From Bacteroidales bacterium (GTDB lineage: Bacteria; Bacteroidota; Bacteroidia; Bacteroidales; UBA932), in assembly GCA_004554455.1 (NCBI GenBank), contig SFMG01000014.1, positions 1 through 44,833 of the forward strand: a stretch of DNA of 44,833 nt, in the 5' to 3' direction. This document shows positions 1-8,538 of this stretch, in pieces; position 1 is the stretch's first letter, and the number at the start of each line of letters is the position of its first letter. The notes under the pieces were generated by a model. That model was not told the DNA's origin and ran no database searches. It saw only the letters and a program-made list of their open reading frames with translations. The translations under genes and the position numbers were made by a program.

Positions 1-67
<67 letters not shown>

Positions 68-136
68 TTGGAGCTGTTTTCTTGACCGGCTTTTCGGATC
101 GAGGTACAAGGCAGCTTGTTCTTCCAGTCTTTATAT

Positions 137-210
137 AGGGGCGTAGCTCAGTTGGTTAGAGCGCCACACTGATAATGTGGAGGTCCGCGGTTCAACTCCG
201 CGCGTCCCTA
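137..210 (+). tRNA. tRNA-Ile (GAT anticodon)
   Basis: A full cloverleaf can be drawn: acceptor 137-143 with 203-209 (one G-U pair), D arm starting GCTCAGTTGGTTAGAGC, anticodon stem CCACA/TGTGG around GAT, and T arm CGCGG/CCGCG around TTCAACT. The discriminator is A210. CCA is not encoded. It sits in the normal rRNA-operon spacer position after 16S. Confidence 0.97.
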
Positions 211-214
211 CTCC

Positions 215-287
215 GGGGGATTAGCTCAGTTGGTAGAGCACCTGCTTTGCAAGCAGGGGGTCAAGAGTTCGAATCTCTTATTCTCCA
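215..287 (+). tRNA. tRNA-Ala (TGC anticodon)
   Basis: The cloverleaf is complete: acceptor 215-221 with 280-286 (two G-U pairs), anticodon stem CCTGC/GCAGG around TTTGCAA with anticodon TGC, and T stem AAGAG/CTCTT around TTCGAAT. The discriminator is A287 and CCA is not encoded. It follows tRNA-Ile by 4 nt, the classic 16S-Ile-Ala order, but a terminator rather than 23S rRNA follows. Confidence 0.97.
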
Positions 288-292
288 CAAAG

Positions 293-322
293 AAGACCTG
301 CAGCGATGCAGGTCTTTTTTTT
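293..322 (+). terminator. Intrinsic terminator closing the 16S-tRNA unit
   Basis: A perfect 10-bp stem (293-302 with 307-316), GCGA tetraloop and an 8-T tract (315-322). It starts 5 nt after tRNA-Ala, so transcription of the rRNA unit should stop here, before any 23S gene. Confidence 0.93.
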
Positions 323-338
323 GTATGCGAGGAATTCT

Positions 339-346
339 TATATTTG
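339..346 (+). promoter_or_regulatory. -7 promoter box TATATTTG for the GH3 gene
   Basis: Exact match to the Bacteroidetes -7 consensus TAnnTTTG, 24 nt upstream of the ATG at 371. No well-spaced -33 TTTG is seen; the nearest, at 320-323, is too close. Confidence 0.7.
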
Positions 347-370
347 TAGGTTATATTTAATACTACCGGT

Positions 371-2410
371 ATGAAGAAATTTTTACTTGCAATTTCTCTT
401 TTTGCAGCTGCGGCAGGAGCTGTCTTTGCCCAGAGCATTACACAGGAAGACTGTGACCGCGCCCGCGAACTGGTCAGCCAGATGACTTTGCGCGAGAAGA
501 TCGACTATATAGGCGGATATGACAAATTCTACATCCGTGGGATAGAGCGCCTCGGCATACCTCAGATCCGTATGGCGGACGGCCCCCAGGGCGTGCGCAA
601 CAACACCCGCAGCACCCTTTTCGCCTGCGGTGTGGCAGCTGCGGCCAGCTGGAACGAGGCCCTTGTCAGGGAGATGGGTGTGGCCCTGGGCCAGGATTCC
701 CGCGCCAGGGGAGTGCACATACTCCTGGGACCGGGCGTCAACATCTACCGCAGCCCGCTTTGCGGAAGGAATTTCGAATATATGGGCGAGGATCCCTACC
801 TGGCCTCCCGTGCTGCCGTCAATTATATAAAGGGCGTCCAGTCCCAGGGGGTGATGGCGACCATCAAGCACTTCGCCCTGAACAATCAGGAATACGACCG
901 TCACCACGTCAGCTCCGATGCCGACGAGAGGACCATGAACGAAATATATTTCCCGGCCTTCCGTGCCGCGGTAGAGGAGGCGAAGGTGGCATCGGTGATG
1001 ACCAGCTACAATCTCGTGAACGGGGTGCACGCCGCCGAAAACCCTGTGCTCATCCGTGAGAACCTGCGTGACAGATGGGGCTTCAAGGGTTTCGTGATGT
1101 CGGTGTCGGACTGGACTTCGACCTATTCCGCCCTGGCCAGCGTCAAGGGCGGTCTCGACCTGGAGATGCCTCAGGCCTGGTGTATGAATAGCGATGAGCT
1201 GCTGCCTCTCATCGAGGCCGGGCTCATAGACGAATCCGAAATCGACGCCAAGGTTCAGAACATACTCCAGACCCTGATAGCCTTCGGCTTCCTCGACAGG
1301 GAGCAGCTCGACAGGAGCATATCCGAGGACAATGCATATTCCCGCGACGTGGCCTACCGTCTTTCCTGCGAGTCGGCGGTGCTGCTCAGGAACGAGGGCG
1401 CCCTGCCTCTGAAGCCGGGCCGCCGCAACAAGGTGCTGCTGATGGGCCCTAACGCCTCCGTAATCCCTTGCGGTGGCGGCAGCGGACGTGTGGATCCTAT
1501 CTATTCCATTTCCCTTGCAGAGGGAATGAAGGGCCTGGGCAGGAATTGGTCCGTGAGCGTTGCGGACGGAAAGCCTTCCGTGAAGGAGCTCGAGAGCGCA
1601 TCCGCCGTGATTGTGTCCGTCGGCTTCAACAGCAAGACCGAGAAGGAGAATTCGGACAGGACCTTCTCCCTGCCGGAGGGCCAGGACGAACTTATAGAGT
1701 ATGCCGCAGCCCACAACAGGAAGGTGATCGTGGTCATCTATGCCGGAGGAGCCGTGGATATGAGCCGCTGGAAGGACAAGGTGTCTGCCATTGTGATGGG
1801 CTGGTATCCGGGCCAGGAGGGAGGCAAGGCCATTGCCAACATTCTGGCGGGCAAGGTCAATCCTTCGGGCAAGCTGCCTATGAGCTTCGAGAGCCGTCTG
1901 GAGGACAATCCGAGCTGGAAATGGTATTATCCTCGCGAGCCTAAGACCAAGAGGGGCTTCAGCTATAGGTACGTCACTTACGGCGAGGGCATCTTCAGCG
2001 GCTACAGGGGCTATGAGAAGGCCGGGATCGAGCCTGCATATCCTTTCGGATACGGCCTGAGCTACACCGAGTTCGAATATTCCGGCTCGAAGTGCATCAA
2101 AAGCGGAGACGGCTACGATGTCGTCTTCACCCTGAGCAACGTGGGCGGCCGCGACGGAGCCGAGGTGTCGCAGGTCTATGTGGGCGAGAAGAATCCTTGC
2201 GTCAAGAGGCCGCTGAAGGAACTCAAGGGCTTCGCCAAGACCGTGCTGCGCAAGGGTGCGAGCGCCAGGGTGACCATACACCTGCCGGCCAGCGCCTTCG
2301 AATATTACGACGTGAAAAGCCACGATTGGGTGCTGAACCCCGGCTATTTCAATATATACATAGGTTCTTCTTCGGCAGACATACGCCTGGTGGAGGAAGT
2401 CCTGATGTAA
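371..2410 (+). CDS. Secreted glycoside hydrolase family 3 beta-glycosidase
   Basis: A 679-residue GH3 enzyme, probably a beta-glucosidase or beta-xylosidase acting on oligosaccharides in the periplasm. Residues 1-20 form a signal peptide (MKKFLLAISL then Ala-rich, cut near VFA-Q). The N-terminal (alpha/beta)8 domain has the KHF substrate motif (K166-H167) and the expected nucleophile Asp247 in VSDW, followed by the GGLDLEMP signature. The alpha/beta sandwich domain covers about 340-540, and the fibronectin III-like C-terminal domain about 590-675. The sugar specificity cannot be read from sequence. The gene has its own -7 box at 339, and sufB follows after 9 nt with no visible promoter or terminator, so the two may be cotranscribed although their functions are unrelated. 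Confidence 0.93.
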   Translation: MKKFLLAISLFAAAAGAVFAQSITQEDCDRARELVSQMTLREKIDYIGGYDKFYIRGIERLGIPQIRMADGPQGVRNNTRSTLFACGVAAAASWNEALVREMGVALGQDSRARGVHILLGPGVNIYRSPLCGRNFEYMGEDPYLASRAAVNYIKGVQSQGVMATIKHFALNNQEYDRHHVSSDADERTMNEIYFPAFRAAVEEAKVASVMTSYNLVNGVHAAENPVLIRENLRDRWGFKGFVMSVSDWTSTYSALASVKGGLDLEMPQAWCMNSDELLPLIEAGLIDESEIDAKVQNILQTLIAFGFLDREQLDRSISEDNAYSRDVAYRLSCESAVLLRNEGALPLKPGRRNKVLLMGPNASVIPCGGGSGRVDPIYSISLAEGMKGLGRNWSVSVADGKPSVKELESASAVIVSVGFNSKTEKENSDRTFSLPEGQDELIEYAAAHNRKVIVVIYAGGAVDMSRWKDKVSAIVMGWYPGQEGGKAIANILAGKVNPSGKLPMSFESRLEDNPSWKWYYPREPKTKRGFSYRYVTYGEGIFSGYRGYEKAGIEPAYPFGYGLSYTEFEYSGSKCIKSGDGYDVVFTLSNVGGRDGAEVSQVYVGEKNPCVKRPLKELKGFAKTVLRKGASARVTIHLPASAFEYYDVKSHDWVLNPGYFNIYIGSSSADIRLVEEVLM

Positions 2411-2419
2411 GCAATCGAT

Positions 2420-3853
2420 ATGAACGGAATTTTAGATGAAATAACCTCCCGGGAGTACGAGCACGGTTTTGTGACCGAGCTCGAGCAGGACTTCATCCCC
2501 AAGGGACTGACAGAGGAGACCGTGCGCCTGATTTCCGCCCGCAAGGAGGAGCCGCAATGGCTGCTAGACTTTCGTCTCGACGCTTTCCGCAAGTGGCAGT
2601 CTATGAAGCAGCCGACCTGGGCGCATCTCGATATACCCGAAATAGACTTCCAGGACATAATCTACTTCGCCGCGCCCAAGAAGCCGGACGGGGAGAAGAA
2701 GGAAATAGACCCTGAACTGGCCCGCACCTTCGACAAACTGGGCATTCCGCTTCACGAGAGGGATGCGCTGGCCGGGAATGTGGCCTTCGATGCTGTCTTC
2801 GACTCCGTGTCGGTCAAGACCACCTTCCGCAAGACCCTGGCCGAAAAGGGAATCATATTCTGCAGCTTCTCCGAGGCCGTCAAGGAGTATCCCGAGCTGG
2901 TGCGCAAGTACCTGGCGAGCGTCGTTCCCAGCGGCGACAACTACTATGCGGCTCTCAACTCCGCCGTGTTCAGCGACGGCTCCTTCTGTTATATACCCAA
3001 GGGCGTACGCTGCCCTATGGAGCTGTCCAGCTATTTCCGTATCAACGCGAAGGGCACCGGTCAGTTCGAGCGTACGCTTATCGTCGCCGACGAGGGTTCG
3101 TATGTAAGTTATATGGAGGGCTGCACCGCGCCGATGCGTGACGAAAACCAGCTCCACGCCGCCGTCGTCGAAATCGTCGTCGAAAAGGACGCCGACGTCA
3201 AGTACTCTACGGTGCAGAACTGGTATCCGGGCGACGCAGAGGGCCGCGGAGGCATATTCAACTTCGTCACAAAGAGAGGGATATGCAAAGGCAGCGGCAG
3301 CCATCTGAGCTGGACGCAGGTGGAGACCGGTTCGGCCATCACATGGAAATATCCCTCCACCATACTGAAGGGCGACAATTCCTCTTCCGAGTTCTATTCC
3401 GTCGCCGTCACCAACCGCTTCCAGCAGGCCGACACCGGCACCAAGATGATACACATAGGCCGCAACACCCGTAGCCGCATCATCAGCAAGGGTATATCCG
3501 CCGGCCACAGCCAGAACAGCTACCGCGGCCTGGTGCGTATGCTGCCGGGTGCCGAGAATGCCCGCAATTTCTCGCAGTGCGACAGCCTGCTCATAGGCGA
3601 CCGCTGCGGGGCCCACACCTTCCCGGTGATACGCAATGCCTCGCCAAGCGCCACCGTGGAGCACGAGGCCACCACGTCCAAGATCAGTGAGGAGCAGCTC
3701 TTCTACTGCAACCAGAGGGGCATAGGTCAGGAAGAGGCGGTGGGACTCATCGTGAACGGATATGCCCGCGAGGTGCTCTCCCGACTGCCTATGGAGTTCG
3801 CGGTCGAGGCACAGAAACTTCTCTCGCTCTCCCTGGAGGGCTCGGTAGGATGA
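2420..3853 (+). CDS. sufB: SufB, Fe-S cluster assembly scaffold subunit
   Basis: A 477-residue SufB, the scaffold subunit of the cytosolic SufBCD complex on which Fe-S clusters are built. The length is typical. Family hallmarks are visible throughout: the YIPKGVRCP segment, YMEGCTAP, and the C-terminal EHEATTSKI...LFYC...GIGQEEA core with Cys430, ending PMEFAVEAQKLL. The ATG at 2420 is the first in frame after the GH3 stop. The next genes are pnuC (4 nt on) and an RND exporter rather than sufC, which lies almost 4 kb downstream. No sufS or sufE is present in the window. Confidence 0.96.
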   Translation: MNGILDEITSREYEHGFVTELEQDFIPKGLTEETVRLISARKEEPQWLLDFRLDAFRKWQSMKQPTWAHLDIPEIDFQDIIYFAAPKKPDGEKKEIDPELARTFDKLGIPLHERDALAGNVAFDAVFDSVSVKTTFRKTLAEKGIIFCSFSEAVKEYPELVRKYLASVVPSGDNYYAALNSAVFSDGSFCYIPKGVRCPMELSSYFRINAKGTGQFERTLIVADEGSYVSYMEGCTAPMRDENQLHAAVVEIVVEKDADVKYSTVQNWYPGDAEGRGGIFNFVTKRGICKGSGSHLSWTQVETGSAITWKYPSTILKGDNSSSEFYSVAVTNRFQQADTGTKMIHIGRNTRSRIISKGISAGHSQNSYRGLVRMLPGAENARNFSQCDSLLIGDRCGAHTFPVIRNASPSATVEHEATTSKISEEQLFYCNQRGIGQEEAVGLIVNGYAREVLSRLPMEFAVEAQKLLSLSLEGSVG

Positions 3854-3857
3854 CATT

Positions 3858-4493
3858 ATGATGGATTGGATAAATTACACTCTCTTTACCATAGCCGGAG
3901 ACAAGCCGGTTCTGCTCATAGACCTGATCACTTCGGTCCTGGGCCTTACCTGCGTGTTCCTGGCCGGACGCAACAGCAAATACAACTTCTGGGTGGGCTA
4001 TCTCTACACCACGGCCCTCTTCCTGATGTTCTGGAACAAGAACCTGTACGCATCTCTGCTCCTGCAGCCTATCTCGCTGGCTATCAACATACTCGGCCAC
4101 TGGCGCTGGACTCATCCGAAGGAAGTGGAGCGGAGCAGCGAGGACAGCGCTGCGCTGAAGGTCACAATGCTCAGCTGGATGCAGCGCTTCTATGCCGTGG
4201 TTTCCGTGCTGCTCATCGCCGCCGTGTGGGGCTGGAGTCTTGACGTGCTTTTCCCTCAGGACCCGCACCCTTACCTGGACTCCTGCCTGACCATACTCAT
4301 ACTGGTGGCCCAACTGCTCAGCGCCCTGAAGAAATGGGACTGCTGGATCGCCTGGATGTTGGTCAATGTCACGCAGATCATCCTGCACCTGAGTGTGGGA
4401 CACGTCTTTATGCCTATAGTCTCCGCCCTCTATCTGATCAATGGCCTGGTGTCGCTCTTCGGATGGATGAAACTCTACAAGAAAAAAGCCTGA
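3858..4493 (+). CDS. pnuC: PnuC-family nicotinamide riboside/NMN transporter
   Basis: A 211-residue, strongly hydrophobic protein with about seven membrane segments. The PnuC signature is clear: NFWVGYLYTT, then NLYASLLLQP and the aromatic GHWRW region near residue 80. PnuC proteins import a vitamin B3 ribonucleoside by facilitated diffusion, with intracellular phosphorylation trapping the substrate; a related subgroup carries thiamine (PnuT), which I cannot exclude. The start could be either of two adjacent ATG codons (3858 or 3861). The gene lies 4 nt after sufB and 7 nt before the exporter, so it belongs to the same transcript. No nadR or thiN kinase gene is adjacent. Confidence 0.9.
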   Translation: MMDWINYTLFTIAGDKPVLLIDLITSVLGLTCVFLAGRNSKYNFWVGYLYTTALFLMFWNKNLYASLLLQPISLAINILGHWRWTHPKEVERSSEDSAALKVTMLSWMQRFYAVVSVLLIAAVWGWSLDVLFPQDPHPYLDSCLTILILVAQLLSALKKWDCWIAWMLVNVTQIILHLSVGHVFMPIVSALYLINGLVSLFGWMKLYKKKA

Positions 4494-4500
4494 AAGGGAA

Positions 4501-7500
4501 ATGAAGAAAAGGACTCACTACATATTGCTCTTCTGTATGCTGGCCCTTTCGGCGGTCTGCGGAATCCTGATCCCGAAGGTCAATGTCAACAGTGATATGA
4601 CCCGCTACCTGCCGGATGATTCGCAGATGAAGCAGGGACTGGACATAGTCACGGCCGAATTCGGGGGCACGCAGATGACCGGTCCTGCGGTCCGGCTGAT
4701 GTTCCGGGACGTGGCTTCTTCACGCGTACAGGGAATCACGGACACCCTTTCCTCCTTCTCCCAGGTCAAGGCGGTCAGCCACAGCTTCTCGGAGGACGGA
4801 CAATATGTGCTTTTCGAGCTGAATGTGCCGAACAGTGTCGATCAGAAGCTGCTGGGACAGGAGATTTCCTCCCGCTTCGAGGATGACATAGTCGTGGAGA
4901 CCAGCCAGGACGGCAACACACCGCCTGCATCGGTGATGATAATTGCCGCGGCCCTCATCCTCATAATCCTGGTAGCCATGGCCCAGTCCTGGCTAGAACC
5001 GTTGATTTTCCTGATTTCGACAGGCCTGGCCGTGGTGATGAACATAGGCACCAATGCCCTGCTTCCAAGCGTATCCATTACCACGAATTACATAGTGGCC
5101 ATATTGCAGATGGTGCTTTCGCTGGACTATTCCATAGTCCTGATGAACCGTTACCGCCAGGAGAAGACCGGGGAGAACAGCCCTGTGGAAGCGGTCAACC
5201 GTGCAATCAAACGCGCCTTCCCGTCCATAATGAGCAGCGCCGCGACTACGGTCGTGGGACTTGTGATGCTCGTGTTCATGAGACTCAAGATAGGTATGGA
5301 TATGGGTGTTGTACTCGCCAAGGGTGTGATTTTCAGCCTTGTATGCACCTTTACCGTACTGCCTTCCCTCCTGATGATTTTCCAGAAGGGAGTGATGAAC
5401 ACAGGCAAGAAGACCTTCGTGCTGCCGACCAACAGGATAAGCCGTATGGTGACAAGGTACAAGATTCCACTGGCCTGTGCTGCGATAGTCCTCTTTTTCT
5501 TCGCCTTCTTCCAATCGAAGAAGACGGACATATCCTTCTCTATGGAGAGGGAATCGGAGATCAATTCCGTCTTTCCTCAGCACAACCCCTTTGTGGTGGT
5601 TTACCCGACTGCTGCGGAATCGTCCGTTCCCGCCCTTGCCGACAGCCTGCTGAAGGATGGGGCTGTCGAGGGTGTCTATGCCTATCCGACCGTGATGCGC
5701 CGCCAATACACCAGTTCGGAAATGGCCGGTCAGATTCAGACGATGGCTGCCGGATTCAAGGAGGAACTGCCGAAGGAACTGGACAGCTCTATGTTCACGG
5801 CGTCTATGATGAGTCTGGTGTACCACATGAAGTTCGAGGACGATCCGTCCCGGCAAATCTCTTTCCCGGAACTGCTGGGCTTCATCAGGGAGCACTGCGT
5901 TGGAAACCCTATGTTCGACTCCGTTCTCGACGACGATATGAGGGAAAAGCTGGCGTTGCTGGATATGTACGCCCCTGCTGTGGAAGAGGAGGAAATTGTG
6001 GAGGAAAGCAGGGTGGAGGAAGCTCCAGCCCCGAAAGCATCAGCCCCGAAAGTATCAGCCCCAAAAGCTACTGCTCCGGATACTCCTAAGCCGGCAGCCG
6101 AAACCGCTCCCGCTCCCGTGGCAAAGCCACAGTCGTCGGTACGCCTTTCCAGCTTCCTGCCACGCCTTGCGGAAGCATATCCGTCCACGGAAACGGCCGT
6201 GCTGGCTTCCCTGTCCGACAGGACCATGAACAATACGCCTATGGCAGCTCCCGCGATGAGCGAGTTCATAGGCTCGACTCCTACCCAGACCAGGATGGTC
6301 TATTCCTTCAGCAAGAACAAGTCCAAGCAGATGACTCCGTACGAATACGTACACTTCCTCTACGATGACCTCTTCAATCGCAAGGCCCTTGCCTCTTTCG
6401 TCAGCGAGGATCAGAAGGAGGGACTCAGGCAGAGGATGAATGTGATGGACCTCATTCAGAAGGATGCATCTGTGGAGTTTTCCGAACTGTACTCGCTGCT
6501 CCGTGATTTCGGGGCTGCTTCTGCCGGGGAGGCCCGTCTGAGGGCCCTGGCCTTCCCATCTTCCGGCAGCACCGCTCCGGAGGCCCCTTCTGCAGTATCC
6601 CGTCCCGATTCCACGTCCGGAACACTTGTGGCGGAACTGCCTCAGCAGAAGGACAGTCTCGCTTCCTCCGCAGGAAACGCCGTCTCCGGCAACCCTGCCG
6701 CCACGGATACTGCCTCGGTGAATGTCCAGCCGCTCCCGAAGCCGGTCAAACCGAAGAAAAAGAGCATAGAGGAGCAGCGACAGGACCTCTTTATGGACCT
6801 GATGTACTCCGGACGCAGCTACACGGCCAGACAGATGGCCGGCTTCTTCAAGCGTCTCGGGGAACCTGTCGGGGAGGATCTTATCAGTCTGCTCTATGTC
6901 TATTATGCGAGTGTCAGCGAAGAGGACTGCCATCACACGATGAACATCGAGGAACTGGTGAATTTCATAGGCGATGACCTTCTCAACGACAAACGTCTGA
7001 GCGGGTATATAGACGACGAAGTCCGCTCCCACTTCAATGGATTCAGAAAGGCCTTCGAGGAGAAGATTTCCCTCCTCAGGCGCGAGGATCACTCCCTTAT
7101 GCTGGTTCTCACCAAACTGCCGCCCGAGTCTCGGGAGACCTATGACTTCGTGTCCCGCCTCTCTTCCGTATGCGATGACTGCTTCGGCGGGGAAAGCCAG
7201 CTGGTGGGAGAGTCTGTGATGTACAGCGAGATGAAGAACGGCTTCGGACGCGAGATCCGGCTTGTGACCATACTCACGGTGCTGGCCATCTTCCTCATCG
7301 TGGCCGTGTCCTTCCGCTCCGTGATAGTGCCTCTGATACTGGTGATGACCGTCATGACCGCCGTGTATGTGAACGTGATTTTCAGCGGCATCTTCTCGGG
7401 TACGATGCTCTATCTGGCCTATCTGATAGTGCAGAGCATACTTATGGGCGCGACCATAGACTACGGAATACTCTATGCGAACTATTACAAGGAATACAGG

Positions 7501-7758
7501 AAGACCATGGACGTCAACGACGCGATCACTGCGGCCTACCGCGGGTTCATACGTACGATTATGACTTCCGGCCTGATAATGGTTGTCGCACCGGGCGCAA
7601 TGGCCCTGCTTGTGGATGACGTGGCCATATCCGCCATTGTCGGCAGTCTCTCCATAGGCGCTATGGTTTCCGTCGTGCTGATACTGCTTGTCGTGCCTGC
7701 CGTACTCGGCGCCTTCGACAGTCTCGTCGTCCGCAAAAAGGACCGTTTCAAAAAATGA
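4501..7758 (+). CDS. MMPL/RND superfamily exporter with two long Pro/Ala-rich insertions
   Basis: A 1085-residue inner-membrane RND protein of the MMPL type, with the usual two-half design. The first half has a membrane anchor at 5-25 and a helix cluster at about 145-340 with the LDYSIVLMNRYRQE motif. The second half has a cluster at about 920-1080 with the matching ATIDYGILYANYYKEYR motif; the Asp in each is the likely proton-relay residue. Substrates of such exporters are usually lipids or hydrophobic compounds, but none can be assigned. The large periplasmic region contains disordered stretches rich in Ala, Pro, Ser and Lys at about 495-550 (with a 15-bp tandem repeat) and about 690-760. 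The gene separates pnuC from sufC in the suf region. Confidence 0.88.
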   Translation: MKKRTHYILLFCMLALSAVCGILIPKVNVNSDMTRYLPDDSQMKQGLDIVTAEFGGTQMTGPAVRLMFRDVASSRVQGITDTLSSFSQVKAVSHSFSEDGQYVLFELNVPNSVDQKLLGQEISSRFEDDIVVETSQDGNTPPASVMIIAAALILIILVAMAQSWLEPLIFLISTGLAVVMNIGTNALLPSVSITTNYIVAILQMVLSLDYSIVLMNRYRQEKTGENSPVEAVNRAIKRAFPSIMSSAATTVVGLVMLVFMRLKIGMDMGVVLAKGVIFSLVCTFTVLPSLLMIFQKGVMNTGKKTFVLPTNRISRMVTRYKIPLACAAIVLFFFAFFQSKKTDISFSMERESEINSVFPQHNPFVVVYPTAAESSVPALADSLLKDGAVEGVYAYPTVMRRQYTSSEMAGQIQTMAAGFKEELPKELDSSMFTASMMSLVYHMKFEDDPSRQISFPELLGFIREHCVGNPMFDSVLDDDMREKLALLDMYAPAVEEEEIVEESRVEEAPAPKASAPKVSAPKATAPDTPKPAAETAPAPVAKPQSSVRLSSFLPRLAEAYPSTETAVLASLSDRTMNNTPMAAPAMSEFIGSTPTQTRMVYSFSKNKSKQMTPYEYVHFLYDDLFNRKALASFVSEDQKEGLRQRMNVMDLIQKDASVEFSELYSLLRDFGAASAGEARLRALAFPSSGSTAPEAPSAVSRPDSTSGTLVAELPQQKDSLASSAGNAVSGNPAATDTASVNVQPLPKPVKPKKKSIEEQRQDLFMDLMYSGRSYTARQMAGFFKRLGEPVGEDLISLLYVYYASVSEEDCHHTMNIEELVNFIGDDLLNDKRLSGYIDDEVRSHFNGFRKAFEEKISLLRREDHSLMLVLTKLPPESRETYDFVSRLSSVCDDCFGGESQLVGESVMYSEMKNGFGREIRLVTILTVLAIFLIVAVSFRSVIVPLILVMTVMTAVYVNVIFSGIFSGTMLYLAYLIVQSILMGATIDYGILYANYYKEYRKTMDVNDAITAAYRGFIRTIMTSGLIMVVAPGAMALLVDDVAISAIVGSLSIGAMVSVVLILLVVPAVLGAFDSLVVRKKDRFKK
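6028..6072 (+). repeat. 15-bp tandem repeat, about three copies, in the exporter gene
   Basis: The unit GCCCCGAAAGCATCA occurs three times with small changes and encodes A-P-K-(A/V)-(S/T). It lies in the disordered periplasmic linker, where copy number could change in frame without breaking the protein. Confidence 0.85.
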
Positions 7759-7777
7759 ATATATATAATATAAATAT

Positions 7778-8536
7778 ATGACAGACAATATATTATTGGA
7801 GATAAAAGACCTGCATGCGCGAGTCGGCGAAAAGGAGATACTCAAGGGTATAGACCTGCTGATACGCAAGGGTGAGATTCACGCCGTAATGGGCCCGAAC
7901 GGGGCCGGTAAGAGTACGCTCAGCGCCGTGCTTGCCGGGAAGCCGCAGTTCGAGGTCACCGCGGGAAGCATAAGTTTCCAGGGGGAGGACCTGCTTGCGA
8001 TGAGCCCGGAAGAGCGCTCCCGCGCGGGTGTCTTCCTGAGCTTCCAGTATCCGGTGGAACTGCCGGGCGTGAGCATCACAAACTTTATGAAGACTGCGAT
8101 CAACTGCCGCAGGGAGGCCCTGGGACAGGAACCGCTGAAGGCCGCGGAGTTTCTCAAGCTGATGAAGGAGAAGATGGCTTTCGTCCAGATGAAGAGCGAA
8201 TTCTCCAAGAGGGATGTCAACGTGGGTTTCTCCGGTGGAGAGAAGAAGCGCAATGAGATTTTCCAGATGGCTATGCTCGACCCTAGCCTGTCCATACTCG
8301 ACGAGACAGACAGCGGCCTGGACGTGGATGCCCTGAGGATAGTTGCATCCGGAGTCAACGCCCTTCACAGCCCCGAGAAGGCAGCCATAGTCATTACCCA
8401 CTATCAGCGGCTGCTCGACTACATCGTTCCGGACGTGGTGCACGTGCTGGTGGACGGCCGCATAGTGCGTACCGGCGGCAGGGAGCTTGTGGCCCGCATC
8501 GAGGAAAAGGGCTACGAAGGCATTTCAGAAGAATAG
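7778..8536 (+). CDS. sufC: SufC, Fe-S assembly ATPase
   Basis: A 252-residue ABC-type ATPase that binds SufB and SufD and drives conformational change during cluster assembly. It shows Walker A GPNGAGKST at 39-47, ABC signature FSGGEKKR near 150, the SufC-type Walker B region SILDETDSGLDVDAL from about 172, and the H-loop His208 in ITHYQ. Length is standard. It follows the exporter after 19 nt of almost pure A/T and is followed by sufD after 2 nt. No TAnnTTTG box is seen just upstream, so expression probably depends on the upstream transcript. Confidence 0.97.
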   Translation: MTDNILLEIKDLHARVGEKEILKGIDLLIRKGEIHAVMGPNGAGKSTLSAVLAGKPQFEVTAGSISFQGEDLLAMSPEERSRAGVFLSFQYPVELPGVSITNFMKTAINCRREALGQEPLKAAEFLKLMKEKMAFVQMKSEFSKRDVNVGFSGGEKKRNEIFQMAMLDPSLSILDETDSGLDVDALRIVASGVNALHSPEKAAIVITHYQRLLDYIVPDVVHVLVDGRIVRTGGRELVARIEEKGYEGISEE

Positions 8537-8538
8537 CA

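Noticed and set aside
175..438. Short frames across the tRNA genes and the terminator
   Set aside because: They translate structural RNA and terminator sequence.
383..2323. A 646-residue antisense frame opposite the GH3 gene
   Set aside because: The sense frame has complete GH3 motifs and a signal peptide; the antisense product is His/Arg-rich noise.
6055..7869. A 604-residue antisense frame opposite the exporter
   Set aside because: Shadow of the real gene; extends across the sufC start and shows no domain.
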